Source: SIG701 sp045539595
GTDB taxonomy: Bacteria; Bacillota; Clostridia; Oscillospirales; CAG-272
Reading direction: 5' to 3'
DNA length: 64,000 nucleotides
Assembly: GCA_045539595.1 (NCBI GenBank)
Contig: JAZQFQ010000016.1
Coordinates: forward strand, 1 to 64,000
The notes under the pieces were generated by a model. The model worked only from the letters and a program-made list of their open reading frames with translations. It was not told the DNA's origin and did no database searches. The translations under genes and the position numbers were made by a program. Shown here piece by piece: positions 51,226 through 61,486 of this stretch (position 1 is the stretch's first letter; every line of letters begins with the position of its first letter).

Positions 51226-52086
51226 ATGAGTACAGAACGAAACATTCGCGTCCTGCGTCAGAATGAAAACACAGTTCACTCCATGACAGACAACGCAGAG
51301 ATTCTCCATAACGGTATTCTCTCTGAGGCACTCCGTATCTGGAAGATTAACCCGTCGGAGTATTCACCGAAGGATATCTATTCGGATATTGTTTCCGGGA
51401 ATCTGTGTACTGTCGATTTTGCCCGCTTCTGCTATCGATGCACAAAAGAAACCGAAGAACAAGGATTGCTTGAATCTCTGCTGCCTGAATCCGTTTTTGT
51501 GGATGACGAAATACGGGACGCCTGCATCGCTTACCAGCACAATATGTATACGGACCGTGCCTTCGGCGTTTTTGCAAAAACAAAGACGAACGCCTCTGCC
51601 CGCTACCTTCCTTCGCTGGCATCGGTTTGCGAAGAGGTGTACTATGGGCGATGCGGATACTGCCTTCTGCCGATTTATTCCTCCCAGGACGGTATTCTGA
51701 CTGCCTTCACCCGTATGATCACCAAGTACGATCTGAAGATCGATACGACCTGTGATGTAAGCATTCAGGAGGGTGACGCCATCCTGCGCTTTGCGCTGCT
51801 GCGGCGTGGATTGAGTACTACCGCATGTGATCCTTGTTATGTGCAGATCAACGCTGTCTTGCCGGAAACGGTGCAAATCGGTGCACTGCTGTCTTCCTGT
51901 GAAACCTTACATGCAGAGATCACAGAGTTAGTTACAATGCCGCTTTCCTACACAAACGATACAATTTCCTACACCGTTCGTTTCCGCATTGCATCCGATG
52001 CTCTCCTCGCTCTATTGCTGTTCTTGCAAGCAACACTGGATAACTACTCCCTTGAAGGGATTTTTACCATGATTCATGACAAATAA
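51226..52086 (+). CDS. Unrecognised protein with faint prephenate-dehydratase-like features
   Basis: The protein has 286 residues, with no signal peptide or membrane span. The middle has GRCGYCLLPIYSSQDGILT followed by MITKYDLKI, which resembles the substrate loop of prephenate dehydratase (GxxPIENSxxGxV...LLxxxxLxI). A later RFALLRR and the C-terminal ~80 residues look like an ACT-type regulatory module, but the TRF catalytic motif of PheA is not evident. It may be a degenerate, regulatory or unrelated protein. No ribosome site is visible before the ATG, so translation is probably coupled to htpG. Lies between htpG and phosphoglucomutase. Confidence 0.6.
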   Translation: MSTERNIRVLRQNENTVHSMTDNAEILHNGILSEALRIWKINPSEYSPKDIYSDIVSGNLCTVDFARFCYRCTKETEEQGLLESLLPESVFVDDEIRDACIAYQHNMYTDRAFGVFAKTKTNASARYLPSLASVCEEVYYGRCGYCLLPIYSSQDGILTAFTRMITKYDLKIDTTCDVSIQEGDAILRFALLRRGLSTTACDPCYVQINAVLPETVQIGALLSSCETLHAEITELVTMPLSYTNDTISYTVRFRIASDALLALLLFLQATLDNYSLEGIFTMIHDK

Positions 52087-52106
52087 TTTTTGAAAGGATA
52101 CACATT

Positions 52107-53825
52107 ATGTCTGACTACAAAGAGAATTACACTCGATGGCTGAACGATCCTATGGTGGATGACGCTACCAAACAAGAGGTACGCGCCATGGAAGCCGACG
52201 ATGAAATAAAAGGCGCCTTCACCGGCTATATGTCCTTCGGCACCGCCGGTCTGCGTGCCGAGATGGGTGCCGGTACGGCGAAAATGAATCTGTACACCGT
52301 GGCCCATGCCACAGAAGGACTGGCCCGATTGATTCTGAAAACTCCCGGCGGTAAAGAGCGCGGTGTGGCCATTTGCTATGACAGCCGCAACAACTCTCAA
52401 GCATTCGCGCATCGCGCCGCTGAGGTTCTTTCCGCAGACGGTATCCGTGTGTATCTTTTCCCGGAAATGCGCCCCACGCCGGTTTTGTCCTTCGCCATCC
52501 GTGATTTGAATTGCATTGCCGGTATCAATATCACCGCGTCCCACAATCCCTCTGAATACAACGGATACAAAGCATACTGGGAAGACGGCGGCCAGCTTCC
52601 GCCGGATCACGCGGCCACCGTTGCCGCCGAGATCGCCTCAGTGGATATTTTCCGGGACGTTCCCACATCCGGCAAAGCCAACTCCGCTTTGATCACCGTT
52701 ACCGATTCCTCGCTGGATGAGCGGTATATGGAAAAGGTGCTGGAGCAGGCGGTAAATCCGGACGCCATCCCCGCCGTTGCCGATGATATGGCTATCGTGT
52801 ACACACCTTTGCACGGCACTGGTGCCACTCTGGTGCCACAGCTTCTGAAAAAAGCCGGCTTAAAAAAACTGTATACCGTGGATGAGCAGATGGTCCCGGA
52901 CGGAAACTTCCCAACGGTCAAGTTTCCGAATCCCGAATTCCCTGAGGCATTCGCACTGGGCCGCGAAATCGCCAACAAGGTAGGCAGCGATCTGATCGTC
53001 GCGACAGACCCGGACGCAGATCGCGTCGGCGTGATGGCCAAGGATAAAAACGGCGAATTCCATTGCATCACCGGTAATCAGATGGGCGCACTGCTTTTGG
53101 AGTACATTGCTACAGCCTTTGAGAAGACCGGCAAGATGCCTGCCGAGCCCTACGCCGTGAAAACAATCGTTACCAGCGAACTCTGCACACGCATTTGTGA
53201 GGCCCATGGCGTACATCTGTACAATGTACTGACCGGTTTCAAATTCATTGGAGAAGTGATCAAGAATCACGAAATTTCCGGTCACGGCACCTTCCTTTTG
53301 GGCTTTGAGGAAAGCTACGGCTACTTGAAAGGCACGTACGCTCGGGATAAGGATGCCGTGGTGGCTTCCCTGCTCATTTGCGAAATGGCTGCCTATTATA
53401 AAACACGCAGCATGACACTCATGGATGCGCTGAACGAAATTTTTGAGAAATACGGCTACTTCCGCGAAAGCGTTATCAGCATTTCCATGAGCGGCGTGGA
53501 TGGAAAAGAAAAAATGGCCGCTATGATGCGCGGCCTGCGACAGAATCCTCCCACGGAGATTGGCGGAAAGAAACTTGCCATCTTCAAGGATTTCCTGGAG
53601 GAGAGGGCTGTGGATCTGCGAAGCGGCGCCGCATACGGCACGGGACTTCCGAAATCCGATGTGCTTTACTATCTGATGGAAGATGACAATCTGGTTGTTG
53701 TTCGCCCGTCCGGAACGGAGCCGAAGGTAAAGGTATACATTCTTGCCAACGGTAAAGATGAGGCAGTTGCCAACGCCAATGCAGAAGCCTGCATTTCCGG
53801 TGCACGCAAATTGATTGAAGGATAA
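52107..53825 (+). CDS. pgcA: Phosphoglucomutase/phosphomannomutase family (PgcA-type)
   Basis: Interconverts glucose 6-phosphate and glucose 1-phosphate, supplying UDP-sugar synthesis. The 572 residues match the long alpha-D-phosphohexomutase group of Gram-positives (B. subtilis PgcA). The active-site serine loop TASHNPSEYNGYKAYW, metal loop ATDPDADRVGV, sugar loop GFEESYGYLKG and phosphate loop RPSGTEPKVKVY are all present. It begins 20 bases after the unrecognised protein with GAAAGG upstream and ends at a terminator. It could serve the galE/nucleotidyltransferase and glycosyltransferase genes elsewhere in the window. Confidence 0.96.
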   Translation: MSDYKENYTRWLNDPMVDDATKQEVRAMEADDEIKGAFTGYMSFGTAGLRAEMGAGTAKMNLYTVAHATEGLARLILKTPGGKERGVAICYDSRNNSQAFAHRAAEVLSADGIRVYLFPEMRPTPVLSFAIRDLNCIAGINITASHNPSEYNGYKAYWEDGGQLPPDHAATVAAEIASVDIFRDVPTSGKANSALITVTDSSLDERYMEKVLEQAVNPDAIPAVADDMAIVYTPLHGTGATLVPQLLKKAGLKKLYTVDEQMVPDGNFPTVKFPNPEFPEAFALGREIANKVGSDLIVATDPDADRVGVMAKDKNGEFHCITGNQMGALLLEYIATAFEKTGKMPAEPYAVKTIVTSELCTRICEAHGVHLYNVLTGFKFIGEVIKNHEISGHGTFLLGFEESYGYLKGTYARDKDAVVASLLICEMAAYYKTRSMTLMDALNEIFEKYGYFRESVISISMSGVDGKEKMAAMMRGLRQNPPTEIGGKKLAIFKDFLEERAVDLRSGAAYGTGLPKSDVLYYLMEDDNLVVVRPSGTEPKVKVYILANGKDEAVANANAEACISGARKLIEG

Positions 53826-53832
53826 TTAAAAA

Positions 53833-53868
53833 TGGCGGGACAATGTGAATTGTCCCGCCACAGTTTTT
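53833..53868. terminator. Bidirectional intrinsic terminator
   Basis: Stem TGGCGGGACAAT (53833-53844) with ATTGTCCCGCCA (53849-53860), GTGA loop, T-rich on both outward sides, between convergent genes. Confidence 0.9.
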
Positions 53869-54442
53869 ATTTATCAATATAATCGGAAAACAGGATCGCG
53901 CAAATACCAATGTCTTTATACGAATCGCCAATGTACATAGATTCTCTCTGGATTCCTTCAAAGACCATACCGGCTTTTTCCATAACACGGCGACTGCGAG
54001 CGTTGCCCACGATATATTTCGCTTCAATCCGGTGCAAATTCAAGGTAAAGAAGCCAAATCGCATAACGGCACGAACCGCTTCCACAGCAATGCCGCGCCC
54101 CCAGTAATCCGGATTCAGTACGTATCCGATTTCCCCCACATTATGAGCGTACGAAAACGAGGTAAAGCCGCAGGTGCCGATCATTTTGCCGCTTTCCTTC
54201 CATGTGACTGCCCAATCGTAAAATTCACCTGTCCGGTATCGTGTGGCCACATAAGCAAGATAACGCATGGTATACGTAGGGTTTGGATGAGGATCCCATG
54301 TGAGGAAGCGCGTCACATCCGGACTGCAGGCATATTCGTACATATCCTTGTAGTCCGTTTTTTTCATGCGCCGAAGGATCAATCGCTCCGTGATGATTTC
54401 GGGAGGATCCCGGAAATAGCGAATTACTGTATCTTTGTTCAT
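53867..54442 (-). CDS. GNAT-family acetyltransferase (RimJ/RimL-like)
   Basis: The protein has 191 residues. The GNAT fold of the RimJ group is visible: TERLILRRMKKTDYKDMYEYA at the N-terminus, IGTCGFTSFS, EIGYVLNPDYWGRGIAVEAVRAVMRFGF (quoted as landmark: WGRGIA is the acetyl-CoA pyrophosphate loop) and IEAKYIVGNARSRRVMEKAGM. Such enzymes acetylate N-termini of ribosomal proteins or small amines; the substrate is not predictable. ATG 54442 with GGAG 6 bases upstream is chosen over a longer frame to 54514. Confidence 0.92.
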   Translation of the reverse strand: MNKDTVIRYFRDPPEIITERLILRRMKKTDYKDMYEYACSPDVTRFLTWDPHPNPTYTMRYLAYVATRYRTGEFYDWAVTWKESGKMIGTCGFTSFSYAHNVGEIGYVLNPDYWGRGIAVEAVRAVMRFGFFTLNLHRIEAKYIVGNARSRRVMEKAGMVFEGIQRESMYIGDSYKDIGICAILFSDYIDK

Positions 54443-54548
54443 ATAACTCCACAATAGTTCATTGATGCACATATTCATTATATACCGTATTACGGATGTT
54501 TGCAAGATATGCAATATGTTTTGGAATTGTTAAATTAAAAATTTTGCA

Positions 54549-54577
54549 TTGAAGAAGAACGAAAATTGTGGTATTAT
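54549..54577 (+). promoter_or_regulatory. Promoter of proC
   Basis: TTGAAG (54549-54554), 17-base spacer, TATTAT (54572-54577). Confidence 0.75.
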
Positions 54578-54609
54578 ATAATATATTGCAAAATTCGGAG
54601 GATTGCATC

Positions 54610-55413
54610 ATGCAAAAAACAATCGCCTTTATCGGCGTTGGAAATATGGGATCGGCTATTTTGAACGGTATGCTCCAGAGCCAATCATTTTCGCCAGATA
54701 ATATCATCGTGTTCGATACGGATATCGATAAATGCCGACGTTTCACCGAGATGGGATGCCGCTGTGCGGTCGATGCGGTTACCGCCGTGACCCGGGCAGA
54801 TGTAGTTCTGTTGGCGGTAAAACCCCAATTGATTGACAGCGTAATGGAAGGATTTTCCTCCAGTGCGAATGGGAAATTGATTATTTCCATTGCCGCGGGC
54901 GTCACCATCGACCGCATCGCTGCCGCATTGCCCGGTGCGCTTGTAATCCGCGTTATGCCCAATACGCCGCTGCAGGTTGGCCAGGGAGTCAGTGCACTCT
55001 GCCGCGGCCAAAATGTCAGTGATGCAGATTACGCCCTGGCGTGCCGGATCTTCTCTTGCTCCGGTATGATCTTCGAAACCACGGAAAACCTACTGAATCC
55101 CATCACGGCGCTAACATCCAGTTCCATTGCCTATTTTGCCCGCTTTATCGGCGATATGTGCGCATGGGGTAAAAAGAACGGATTTGAGGATGCGGAGTCC
55201 CTTTTGGAACTGGTTTGCCGCTCTGCCGCCGGCACAGCAGAAATGCTTATGAAAACGGAATTCACCCCCGCTGCATTGGAAGCCGCAGTTACATCTCCCC
55301 GCGGAACCACGGAACGGGCCATGGCGGTTTTCACCGAACGCGATCTGGGCTCTATTGTCTGTGACGCCATGGACGCCTGCCGTGCCAGAGCAGATGAGCT
55401 CTCCGGAAACTGA
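54610..55413 (+). CDS. proC: Pyrroline-5-carboxylate reductase
   Basis: Last step of proline synthesis: NAD(P)H-dependent reduction of pyrroline-5-carboxylate. The 267 residues match the family. IAFIGVGNMGSAILNGML is the dinucleotide motif; VLLAVKPQ, VIRVMPNTPLQVGQG and ALTSSSIAYFARFIGDM (catalytic region) follow, with the C-terminal TSPRGTTERAM motif. GGAGG precedes ATG 54610. It is followed by a membrane protein gene. Confidence 0.97.
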   Translation: MQKTIAFIGVGNMGSAILNGMLQSQSFSPDNIIVFDTDIDKCRRFTEMGCRCAVDAVTAVTRADVVLLAVKPQLIDSVMEGFSSSANGKLIISIAAGVTIDRIAAALPGALVIRVMPNTPLQVGQGVSALCRGQNVSDADYALACRIFSCSGMIFETTENLLNPITALTSSSIAYFARFIGDMCAWGKKNGFEDAESLLELVCRSAAGTAEMLMKTEFTPAALEAAVTSPRGTTERAMAVFTERDLGSIVCDAMDACRARADELSGN

Positions 55414-55476
55414 TTCATAGATTGGGACAAGGATGCATATATTCAACCAAACGAGTTTCTCGGGAGGTTGTTATCC

Positions 55477-56013
55477 ATGAATGGTTTTGCCGCAGCACCG
55501 CGATTGTCATGGAATCGTGCTTTCTGCACTGCCTTGTTTGTACTGGTTGTAACGGGAATATCCGTTGTTTTCGGGTTTCATCTTACACGAATGTTCTACG
55601 GAGATTCCTTCTTTCAGTTCCATATCCAACGCACGGACCCCTATGCAGGCTGTGATTTTTTCACGGAGTACGCCATGTGTGCGTCCCGTCTTTGCCGGCC
55701 TCTTCTTCTGCAAGCCTTGATTCTCTGGCTGGCACCGTACACAGTTTTTGACCTCCCACTCACTTCTGCTGTATTTCTCGCACGAGGCATCTCCCTTGGC
55801 TCTGCGTTATACGTATGCCGCATCGCAAAGGCGGACATCTTCGTGTTTGCACTGCCGCTTCTGTATGCGATGATCAGTGCCGTGCTTGTTTTATTCACCT
55901 ATTCCCTGCGAGGACAAAATTCCCCTCGCCCTCTGCGTGAAACCTGTGTCCATTTTCTTGTGGCTGCCGGTTTCATTTTCATGATTCAAATTTTATCACC
56001 TTTGATTTTATAA
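55477..56013 (+). CDS. Polytopic membrane protein of unknown function
   Basis: The protein has 178 residues with about four or five hydrophobic spans (near 15-38, 75-95, 100-120, 125-150 and 158-178). A hydrophilic extracellular-type loop lies between the first two (YGDSFFQFHIQRTDPYAGCDFFTEY). I do not recognise a family; the size and topology resemble small sporulation membrane proteins such as SpoIIM, but no specific motif supports that. GGGAGG lies 9 bases before ATG 55477. It is followed 21 bases later by the DUF624 gene, so the two are probably co-expressed. Confidence 0.75.
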   Translation: MNGFAAAPRLSWNRAFCTALFVLVVTGISVVFGFHLTRMFYGDSFFQFHIQRTDPYAGCDFFTEYAMCASRLCRPLLLQALILWLAPYTVFDLPLTSAVFLARGISLGSALYVCRIAKADIFVFALPLLYAMISAVLVLFTYSLRGQNSPRPLRETCVHFLVAAGFIFMIQILSPLIL

Positions 56014-56034
56014 GAAAGGATCGCGTTTTTCGAA

Positions 56035-57009
56035 ATGAACCGGAATTACACAAACGAAACGGAAGAAAAAAAGACTCGTTTTAACTTATTTGAACGCATT
56101 CGGAAGGAACGGGAGGGAGTATCTCCTGATGAACCGAAAGTCCTTGATAATCCTACGATTGGAAACTTTTTTAAACTCCTTGGCCGTAAGATCAATACGC
56201 TCCTGAGTGTAAATCTGTTATTTGTCTTCGGTAACTTTCCCATATTCTTCATTCTTCTTGCAGCAACCGGATATTTTTCCACCCAAAGTTTTTCTCCCTA
56301 CTATCAGCAATTTGCACCGCTGCTGGGTGCGTCCTATTTTGAGCAGTCTCCGCTTATGGCATCCCTGATGGGTGTGTACGGAATGCAAGCCACTGTGTCG
56401 GTTCCGTCGACCACCACATTTATTCTGTACGGTCTGGGCGCGCTGGTACTGCTCACATTTGGTCTTGTAAACGTGGGAACCACCCACCTTCTGCGCAGCA
56501 TGGTACGGGAGGAAGGCATGTTCATAATGTCTGATTTCTGGCAGGCTATTCGACGCAATTTCAAGCAAGGATTGATTTACGGTATCCTTGATCTGCTGAT
56601 TATGGGGATCTTGGGATATGACTTACTGTACTTCTATTTGAATCTTTCATCCGGCGATACTATGATCTATATCTTCTTTTTCCTGACATTTGCTATGTGT
56701 ATTGTATATACTTTCATGCGTATGTACATATATCTTATGATGATAACATTTGACCTGAGCATCATGAAACTTCTGAAGAATGCCCTCTTTTTTGCCATCC
56801 TCGGAATCAAGCGAAATATTATGGCGCTTCTTGCCGTGATTGTTATGGTGGCGCTCTGGTTTGTGCTGCGTGTGGCTTTCTTCCCGTTGGCCGTCATTCT
56901 TCCGTTTATTTTGATGTTCTCCGTGTGCGGCCTGGCGTCGGCTTATGCCGCTTATCCCAAGATCAAAGAGATCATGATCGATCCTTATTACAAGGAAAAC
57001 AGAGAATAA
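56035..57009 (+). CDS. DUF624 (YesL-like) membrane protein
   Basis: The protein has 324 residues. A hydrophilic N-terminus (about 45 residues) is followed by five or six membrane spans. The conserved start of DUF624 is seen as NTLLSVNLLFVFGNFPIFF, with the later DFWQAIRRNFKQG loop and NALFFAILGIKRNIMALL. DUF624 proteins such as B. subtilis YesL are usually near carbohydrate-uptake genes; the function is unknown. This copy is paired with another unknown membrane protein. It ends at a terminator. Confidence 0.85.
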   Translation: MNRNYTNETEEKKTRFNLFERIRKEREGVSPDEPKVLDNPTIGNFFKLLGRKINTLLSVNLLFVFGNFPIFFILLAATGYFSTQSFSPYYQQFAPLLGASYFEQSPLMASLMGVYGMQATVSVPSTTTFILYGLGALVLLTFGLVNVGTTHLLRSMVREEGMFIMSDFWQAIRRNFKQGLIYGILDLLIMGILGYDLLYFYLNLSSGDTMIYIFFFLTFAMCIVYTFMRMYIYLMMITFDLSIMKLLKNALFFAILGIKRNIMALLAVIVMVALWFVLRVAFFPLAVILPFILMFSVCGLASAYAAYPKIKEIMIDPYYKENRE

Positions 57010-57013
57010 TTGC

Positions 57014-57050
57014 AAAGACTGCTGCGAGGTACTCGCAGCAGTCTTTTTCG
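57014..57050. terminator. Intrinsic terminator
   Basis: A 15-base stem (57014-57028 with 57032-57046), 3-base loop and T-run on the plus strand, between convergent genes. Confidence 0.92.
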
Positions 57051-57058
57051 TGCAACGG

Positions 57059-57766
57059 TTATTTGGAATGGATCAGTTCAGACACGCTTACAAAGGTATA
57101 CCCCCGCTGAAGCAGTCTGGGAATCACCAAACGAATGGCATCCGGTGTGGGTGACGGAGCACCTCCAATAAAATCATGGCACAATATGATATCGCCGCAT
57201 TTTATATTGCTTTCAATCGTAGCCACGATTTCATCGGATGTGGGATGCATCCAATCCAGTGTATCTACGGTCCAGAGTATAATATCATAATCCAGTTTAC
57301 GGGCCGCGTCGCAAACCTGCTGGTTGTATAAGCCTCCCGGCGGGCGAAGCAGCTTCGTTCTCTGCTCGGCAATGCGAAGAATGGCATCCTCGGCGTGCGT
57401 GATTTCATCACATATGCAGTTTACAGAATGTTCCTTCAGGTTTTTATGCAGATAGGTGTGATTGCCGATTTCATGTCCTTCCTGCTGTATCCTGCAAACC
57501 AATTCTGGATACCGCTCCGCATTTTCGCCGATGATGAAAAACGTTCCGCGGACACCGTATTCTTTCAATATATCCAGAATGATCGGAGTGTAGACAGGAT
57601 GGGGGCCGTCGTCAAAGGTTAAGGCGATCTTGTTCTGTTCATTCATATGGGAGGAATACACATACTCCGGCCTGCCCCCCGCATAATCCGCGCGCACAGG
57701 AAGCGATGCCCCGCCTGCCATCACAAGAACACTCATGATGCCTGCTACTATCTGTGATTGCTTCAT
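57059..57766 (-). CDS. Secreted polysaccharide deacetylase (NodB domain)
   Basis: The protein has 235 residues. An N-terminal signal sequence (about 1-26) is followed by a NodB-type domain. TFDDGPHP is motif 1 (catalytic base and metal Asp), HEIGNHTYLH is motif 2 with the two metal His residues, LLRPPGGLYN is motif 3, and IILWTVDTLDW and ILCHDF are the later motifs. It probably removes acetyl groups from peptidoglycan or another N-acetylated wall polymer. It lies 21 bases after a second deacetylase gene on the same strand. Confidence 0.93.
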   Translation of the reverse strand: MKQSQIVAGIMSVLVMAGGASLPVRADYAGGRPEYVYSSHMNEQNKIALTFDDGPHPVYTPIILDILKEYGVRGTFFIIGENAERYPELVCRIQQEGHEIGNHTYLHKNLKEHSVNCICDEITHAEDAILRIAEQRTKLLRPPGGLYNQQVCDAARKLDYDIILWTVDTLDWMHPTSDEIVATIESNIKCGDIILCHDFIGGAPSPTPDAIRLVIPRLLQRGYTFVSVSELIHSK

Positions 57767-57787
57767 TGCCGCTCCTGCCTTTGCTTA

Positions 57788-58588
57788 TTATGCCGCGTTC
57801 TCTTGTGCTGTCAACTCGTCCAACGTGCCAAAACGGTATCCTCTTGCCTTTAACTCTGTAATCAAGCGGCCCATGATTGCAGCATTCGTTGCCGATGTGG
57901 GATGCAGAAGAAGGACCTCTCCGTTGTGCAAACCGCCGAGGATTTTGTTCATGGCATCGTCCGGACTCATCTGGCGTTCATTGTCCCAATCCACGTAACC
58001 AAAGCTCCAGAAGATCGTTTTATAGCCGCCATCACTGGCGAATTGCAGGTTTTCTTCGGAGAAACGTCCCTCCGGAGGGCGATAGTATTTAGCGATTTCC
58101 ACACCGGCCGCTTCCCTGCAGACAGTTTCCAAGCGACTCAACTCATCAAGAAATGCTTCACCTGTGTGATATTTCGTCATGTCGTGGTGCTTGGCCGTAT
58201 GATTACATACGAGATGTCCTTCCTCCGCCATTCGTTTAATCAGTTCCGGATTCTTTGTCACGAGATTCTCCAAAACAAAAAATGCACCGGGGACATTTTC
58301 CGCTTTCAGTGTATCCAGGATTTTTGAAATATTGCCATTTTCATATCCGGCATCAAACGTCAGATAGATCACTTTTTCCGGGGCGGACGGATCCGCATTC
58401 TTATTATCAATATAGAATCCGCTGTATTTTTCAACAAATGACATTTCCGCGTCACATTTTGGTTGTGTTCCATCCTTAACGTGACAGCAGTACCAATTGT
58501 ACGGTTTGGTTTTATTGTTTGCGCCATATACCGGAGTTACCAGCAGAGCACACAACAAAACCGGCAGAATTCGTTTCATCATTTTCAT
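57788..58588 (-). CDS. pdaA: Polysaccharide deacetylase, PdaA-type (spore cortex delta-lactam)
   Basis: The protein has 266 residues with a signal sequence (MKRILPVLLCALLVTPVYG). Motif 1 is TFDAGYENGN, the TFDxGYxNG variant typical of the PdaA/delta-lactam deacetylases rather than TFDDGP. CNHTAKHHDM supplies the metal His residues, and YYRPPEGRFSEENL and LLLHPTSATNAAIM are the remaining motifs. PdaA deacetylates muramic acid so that delta-lactam can form in spore cortex, which fits an endospore former. The ATG at 58588 has AAAGGAG 6 bases upstream. It is first in a pair with the deacetylase at 57059. Confidence 0.88.
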   Translation of the reverse strand: MKMMKRILPVLLCALLVTPVYGANNKTKPYNWYCCHVKDGTQPKCDAEMSFVEKYSGFYIDNKNADPSAPEKVIYLTFDAGYENGNISKILDTLKAENVPGAFFVLENLVTKNPELIKRMAEEGHLVCNHTAKHHDMTKYHTGEAFLDELSRLETVCREAAGVEIAKYYRPPEGRFSEENLQFASDGGYKTIFWSFGYVDWDNERQMSPDDAMNKILGGLHNGEVLLLHPTSATNAAIMGRLITELKARGYRFGTLDELTAQENAA

Positions 58589-58691
58589 GTCATTCTCCTT
58601 TCTTTTCTGTCCATAGTCTATCACATTTTTCTGCCGTTAACCGTTGTAAAACTTCCCTTGCGTGCCTTTTGATTTATTTACACCAGCCTGA

Positions 58692-58767
58692 TGTATATTT
58701 ATTCGTGTTACATTTAATATAGTGTATATTATTCAAAATGCACGAAAATTTGAAGAATAATTTTTCA
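58692..58767. promoter_or_regulatory. Candidate ArgR (ARG-box-like) sites upstream of argG
   Basis: TGTATATTTATTCG (58692-58705) and TGTATATTATTCA (58723-58735) are near-repeats 31 bases apart (three helical turns) and resemble ARG-box sequences (TGAATNNNNATTCA-like). A third imperfect TGAA...TTCA element lies at 58751-58767. All lie upstream of the argG -35 box. The ArgR link is inferred from the downstream genes. Confidence 0.4.
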
Positions 58768-58786
58768 TATTCGTATGGCATTATGC

Positions 58787-58815
58787 TTGACTTATTTCCT
58801 CAACAGTTGTATAAT
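58787..58815 (+). promoter_or_regulatory. Promoter of argGH
   Basis: TTGACT (58787-58792), 17-base spacer, TATAAT (58810-58815). The leader of about 30 bases contains the GCGGAGG ribosome site. Confidence 0.88.
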
Positions 58816-58851
58816 GTTAGTATTGTAAAATTATATTTGCGGAGGCATATC

Positions 58852-60075
58852 ATGAAAAAGGAAATTAAAAAAATTCTGCTTGCATATTCCGGTGGTCTGG
58901 ATACGTCCATCATCATTCCGTGGCTGAAGGAAAACTATGAGGGCTGCGAAGTAATCGCCGTTTCCGCTGACGTTGGTCAGGGCACGGAGTTGGACGGTCT
59001 GGAAGAAAAGGCCCTCAAGACCGGCGCATCCAAGCTCTACATCGAAGATCTGCGCAAGGAATACATCGAAGAATATATTTGGCCCTGCCTGAAGGCCGGT
59101 GCCAAGTACGAGGAGTACCTCCTTGGTACATCCCATGCCCGCCCCTGCATCGCAAAGCGTCTGGTTGAGATCGCTAAAAAAGAAGGTGCGGATGCCATCT
59201 GCCACGGCTGCACCGGTAAGGGTAACGACCAGGTACGTTTTGAATTGACCATCAAGGCATTTGCTCCCGACATGGAGATCATCGCTCCTTGGCGTATATG
59301 GGATATTCAGTCCCGTGAAGAGGAGATCGATTACGCAGAGGCGCACAATATTCCCCTGAAAATCAATCGCGAAACCAACTATTCCAAGGATAAGAACCTG
59401 TGGCATCTGAGCCACGAGGGTCTGGATCTGGAAAGCCCCGCCAATGAGCCCAATTATCTGAAGGACGGCTTCCTGGAACTGGGTGTGGCCCCCGAAATGG
59501 CACCCGATACTCCCACCTATGTAACTATTCACTTCGAAAAAGGTATTCCTACCGCTGTGGACGGCGTTGAAATGGATGCGGTAACCCTGGTGGAAACACT
59601 GAACAAAATCGGCGGCGCTAACGGTATCGGCATTCTTGACATCGTGGAAAACCGTCTGGTCGGTATGAAGAGCCGCGGTGTATACGAAACTCCCGCCGGA
59701 ACGATCCTTTACAAGGCACACGACGTTCTGGAAACCATCACGCTGGACAAGGAAACCTCTCATTTCAAGGCAATCGTTGCGCAAAAGCTGGGCGAATTGG
59801 TTTACAACGGTCAGTGGTTCACTCCTTTGTGCCGCGCAATCGCTGCATTTGTGGATGACACCCAGAAGACCGTTACCGGTGATGTAAAGCTGAAGCTGTA
59901 CAAGGGTAATCTGGTCAATGCAGGCGTTACTTCGCCCTACACCCTGTACGATGAGCAGACCGCATCTTTCGGCGTAGACGAAGATTACAACCAGAAGGAT
60001 GCGGAGGGCTTCATCAATCTGTTTGGTCTTCCTCTGAAGGTCCGCGCCAAACTTCTCGGTCCCTGGAACGACTAA
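58852..60075 (+). CDS. argG: Argininosuccinate synthase
   Basis: Condenses citrulline and aspartate with ATP to argininosuccinate. The 407 residues match the family. LLAYSGGLDTSIIIPWL is the ATP-pyrophosphatase loop; SADVGQG, TSHARPCIAKRLVEIA, HGCTGKGNDQVRFE and APWRIWDIQSREEEI are further motifs. GCGGAGG precedes ATG 58852; the longer frame to 58738 crosses the promoter and is not coding. It is followed after 22 bases by argH, so the last two steps of arginine synthesis form an operon. Confidence 0.98.
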   Translation: MKKEIKKILLAYSGGLDTSIIIPWLKENYEGCEVIAVSADVGQGTELDGLEEKALKTGASKLYIEDLRKEYIEEYIWPCLKAGAKYEEYLLGTSHARPCIAKRLVEIAKKEGADAICHGCTGKGNDQVRFELTIKAFAPDMEIIAPWRIWDIQSREEEIDYAEAHNIPLKINRETNYSKDKNLWHLSHEGLDLESPANEPNYLKDGFLELGVAPEMAPDTPTYVTIHFEKGIPTAVDGVEMDAVTLVETLNKIGGANGIGILDIVENRLVGMKSRGVYETPAGTILYKAHDVLETITLDKETSHFKAIVAQKLGELVYNGQWFTPLCRAIAAFVDDTQKTVTGDVKLKLYKGNLVNAGVTSPYTLYDEQTASFGVDEDYNQKDAEGFINLFGLPLKVRAKLLGPWND

Positions 60076-60097
60076 TTTCGCATAATTTGAGGTATTC

Positions 60098-61483
<1,386 letters not shown>

Positions 61484-61486
61484 CGC

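Noticed and set aside
49638..51245. 535-codon frame antisense to htpG
   Set aside because: Shadow of the sense gene. The sense frame has complete Hsp90 motifs, a consensus promoter and a ribosome site; the antisense frame has none.
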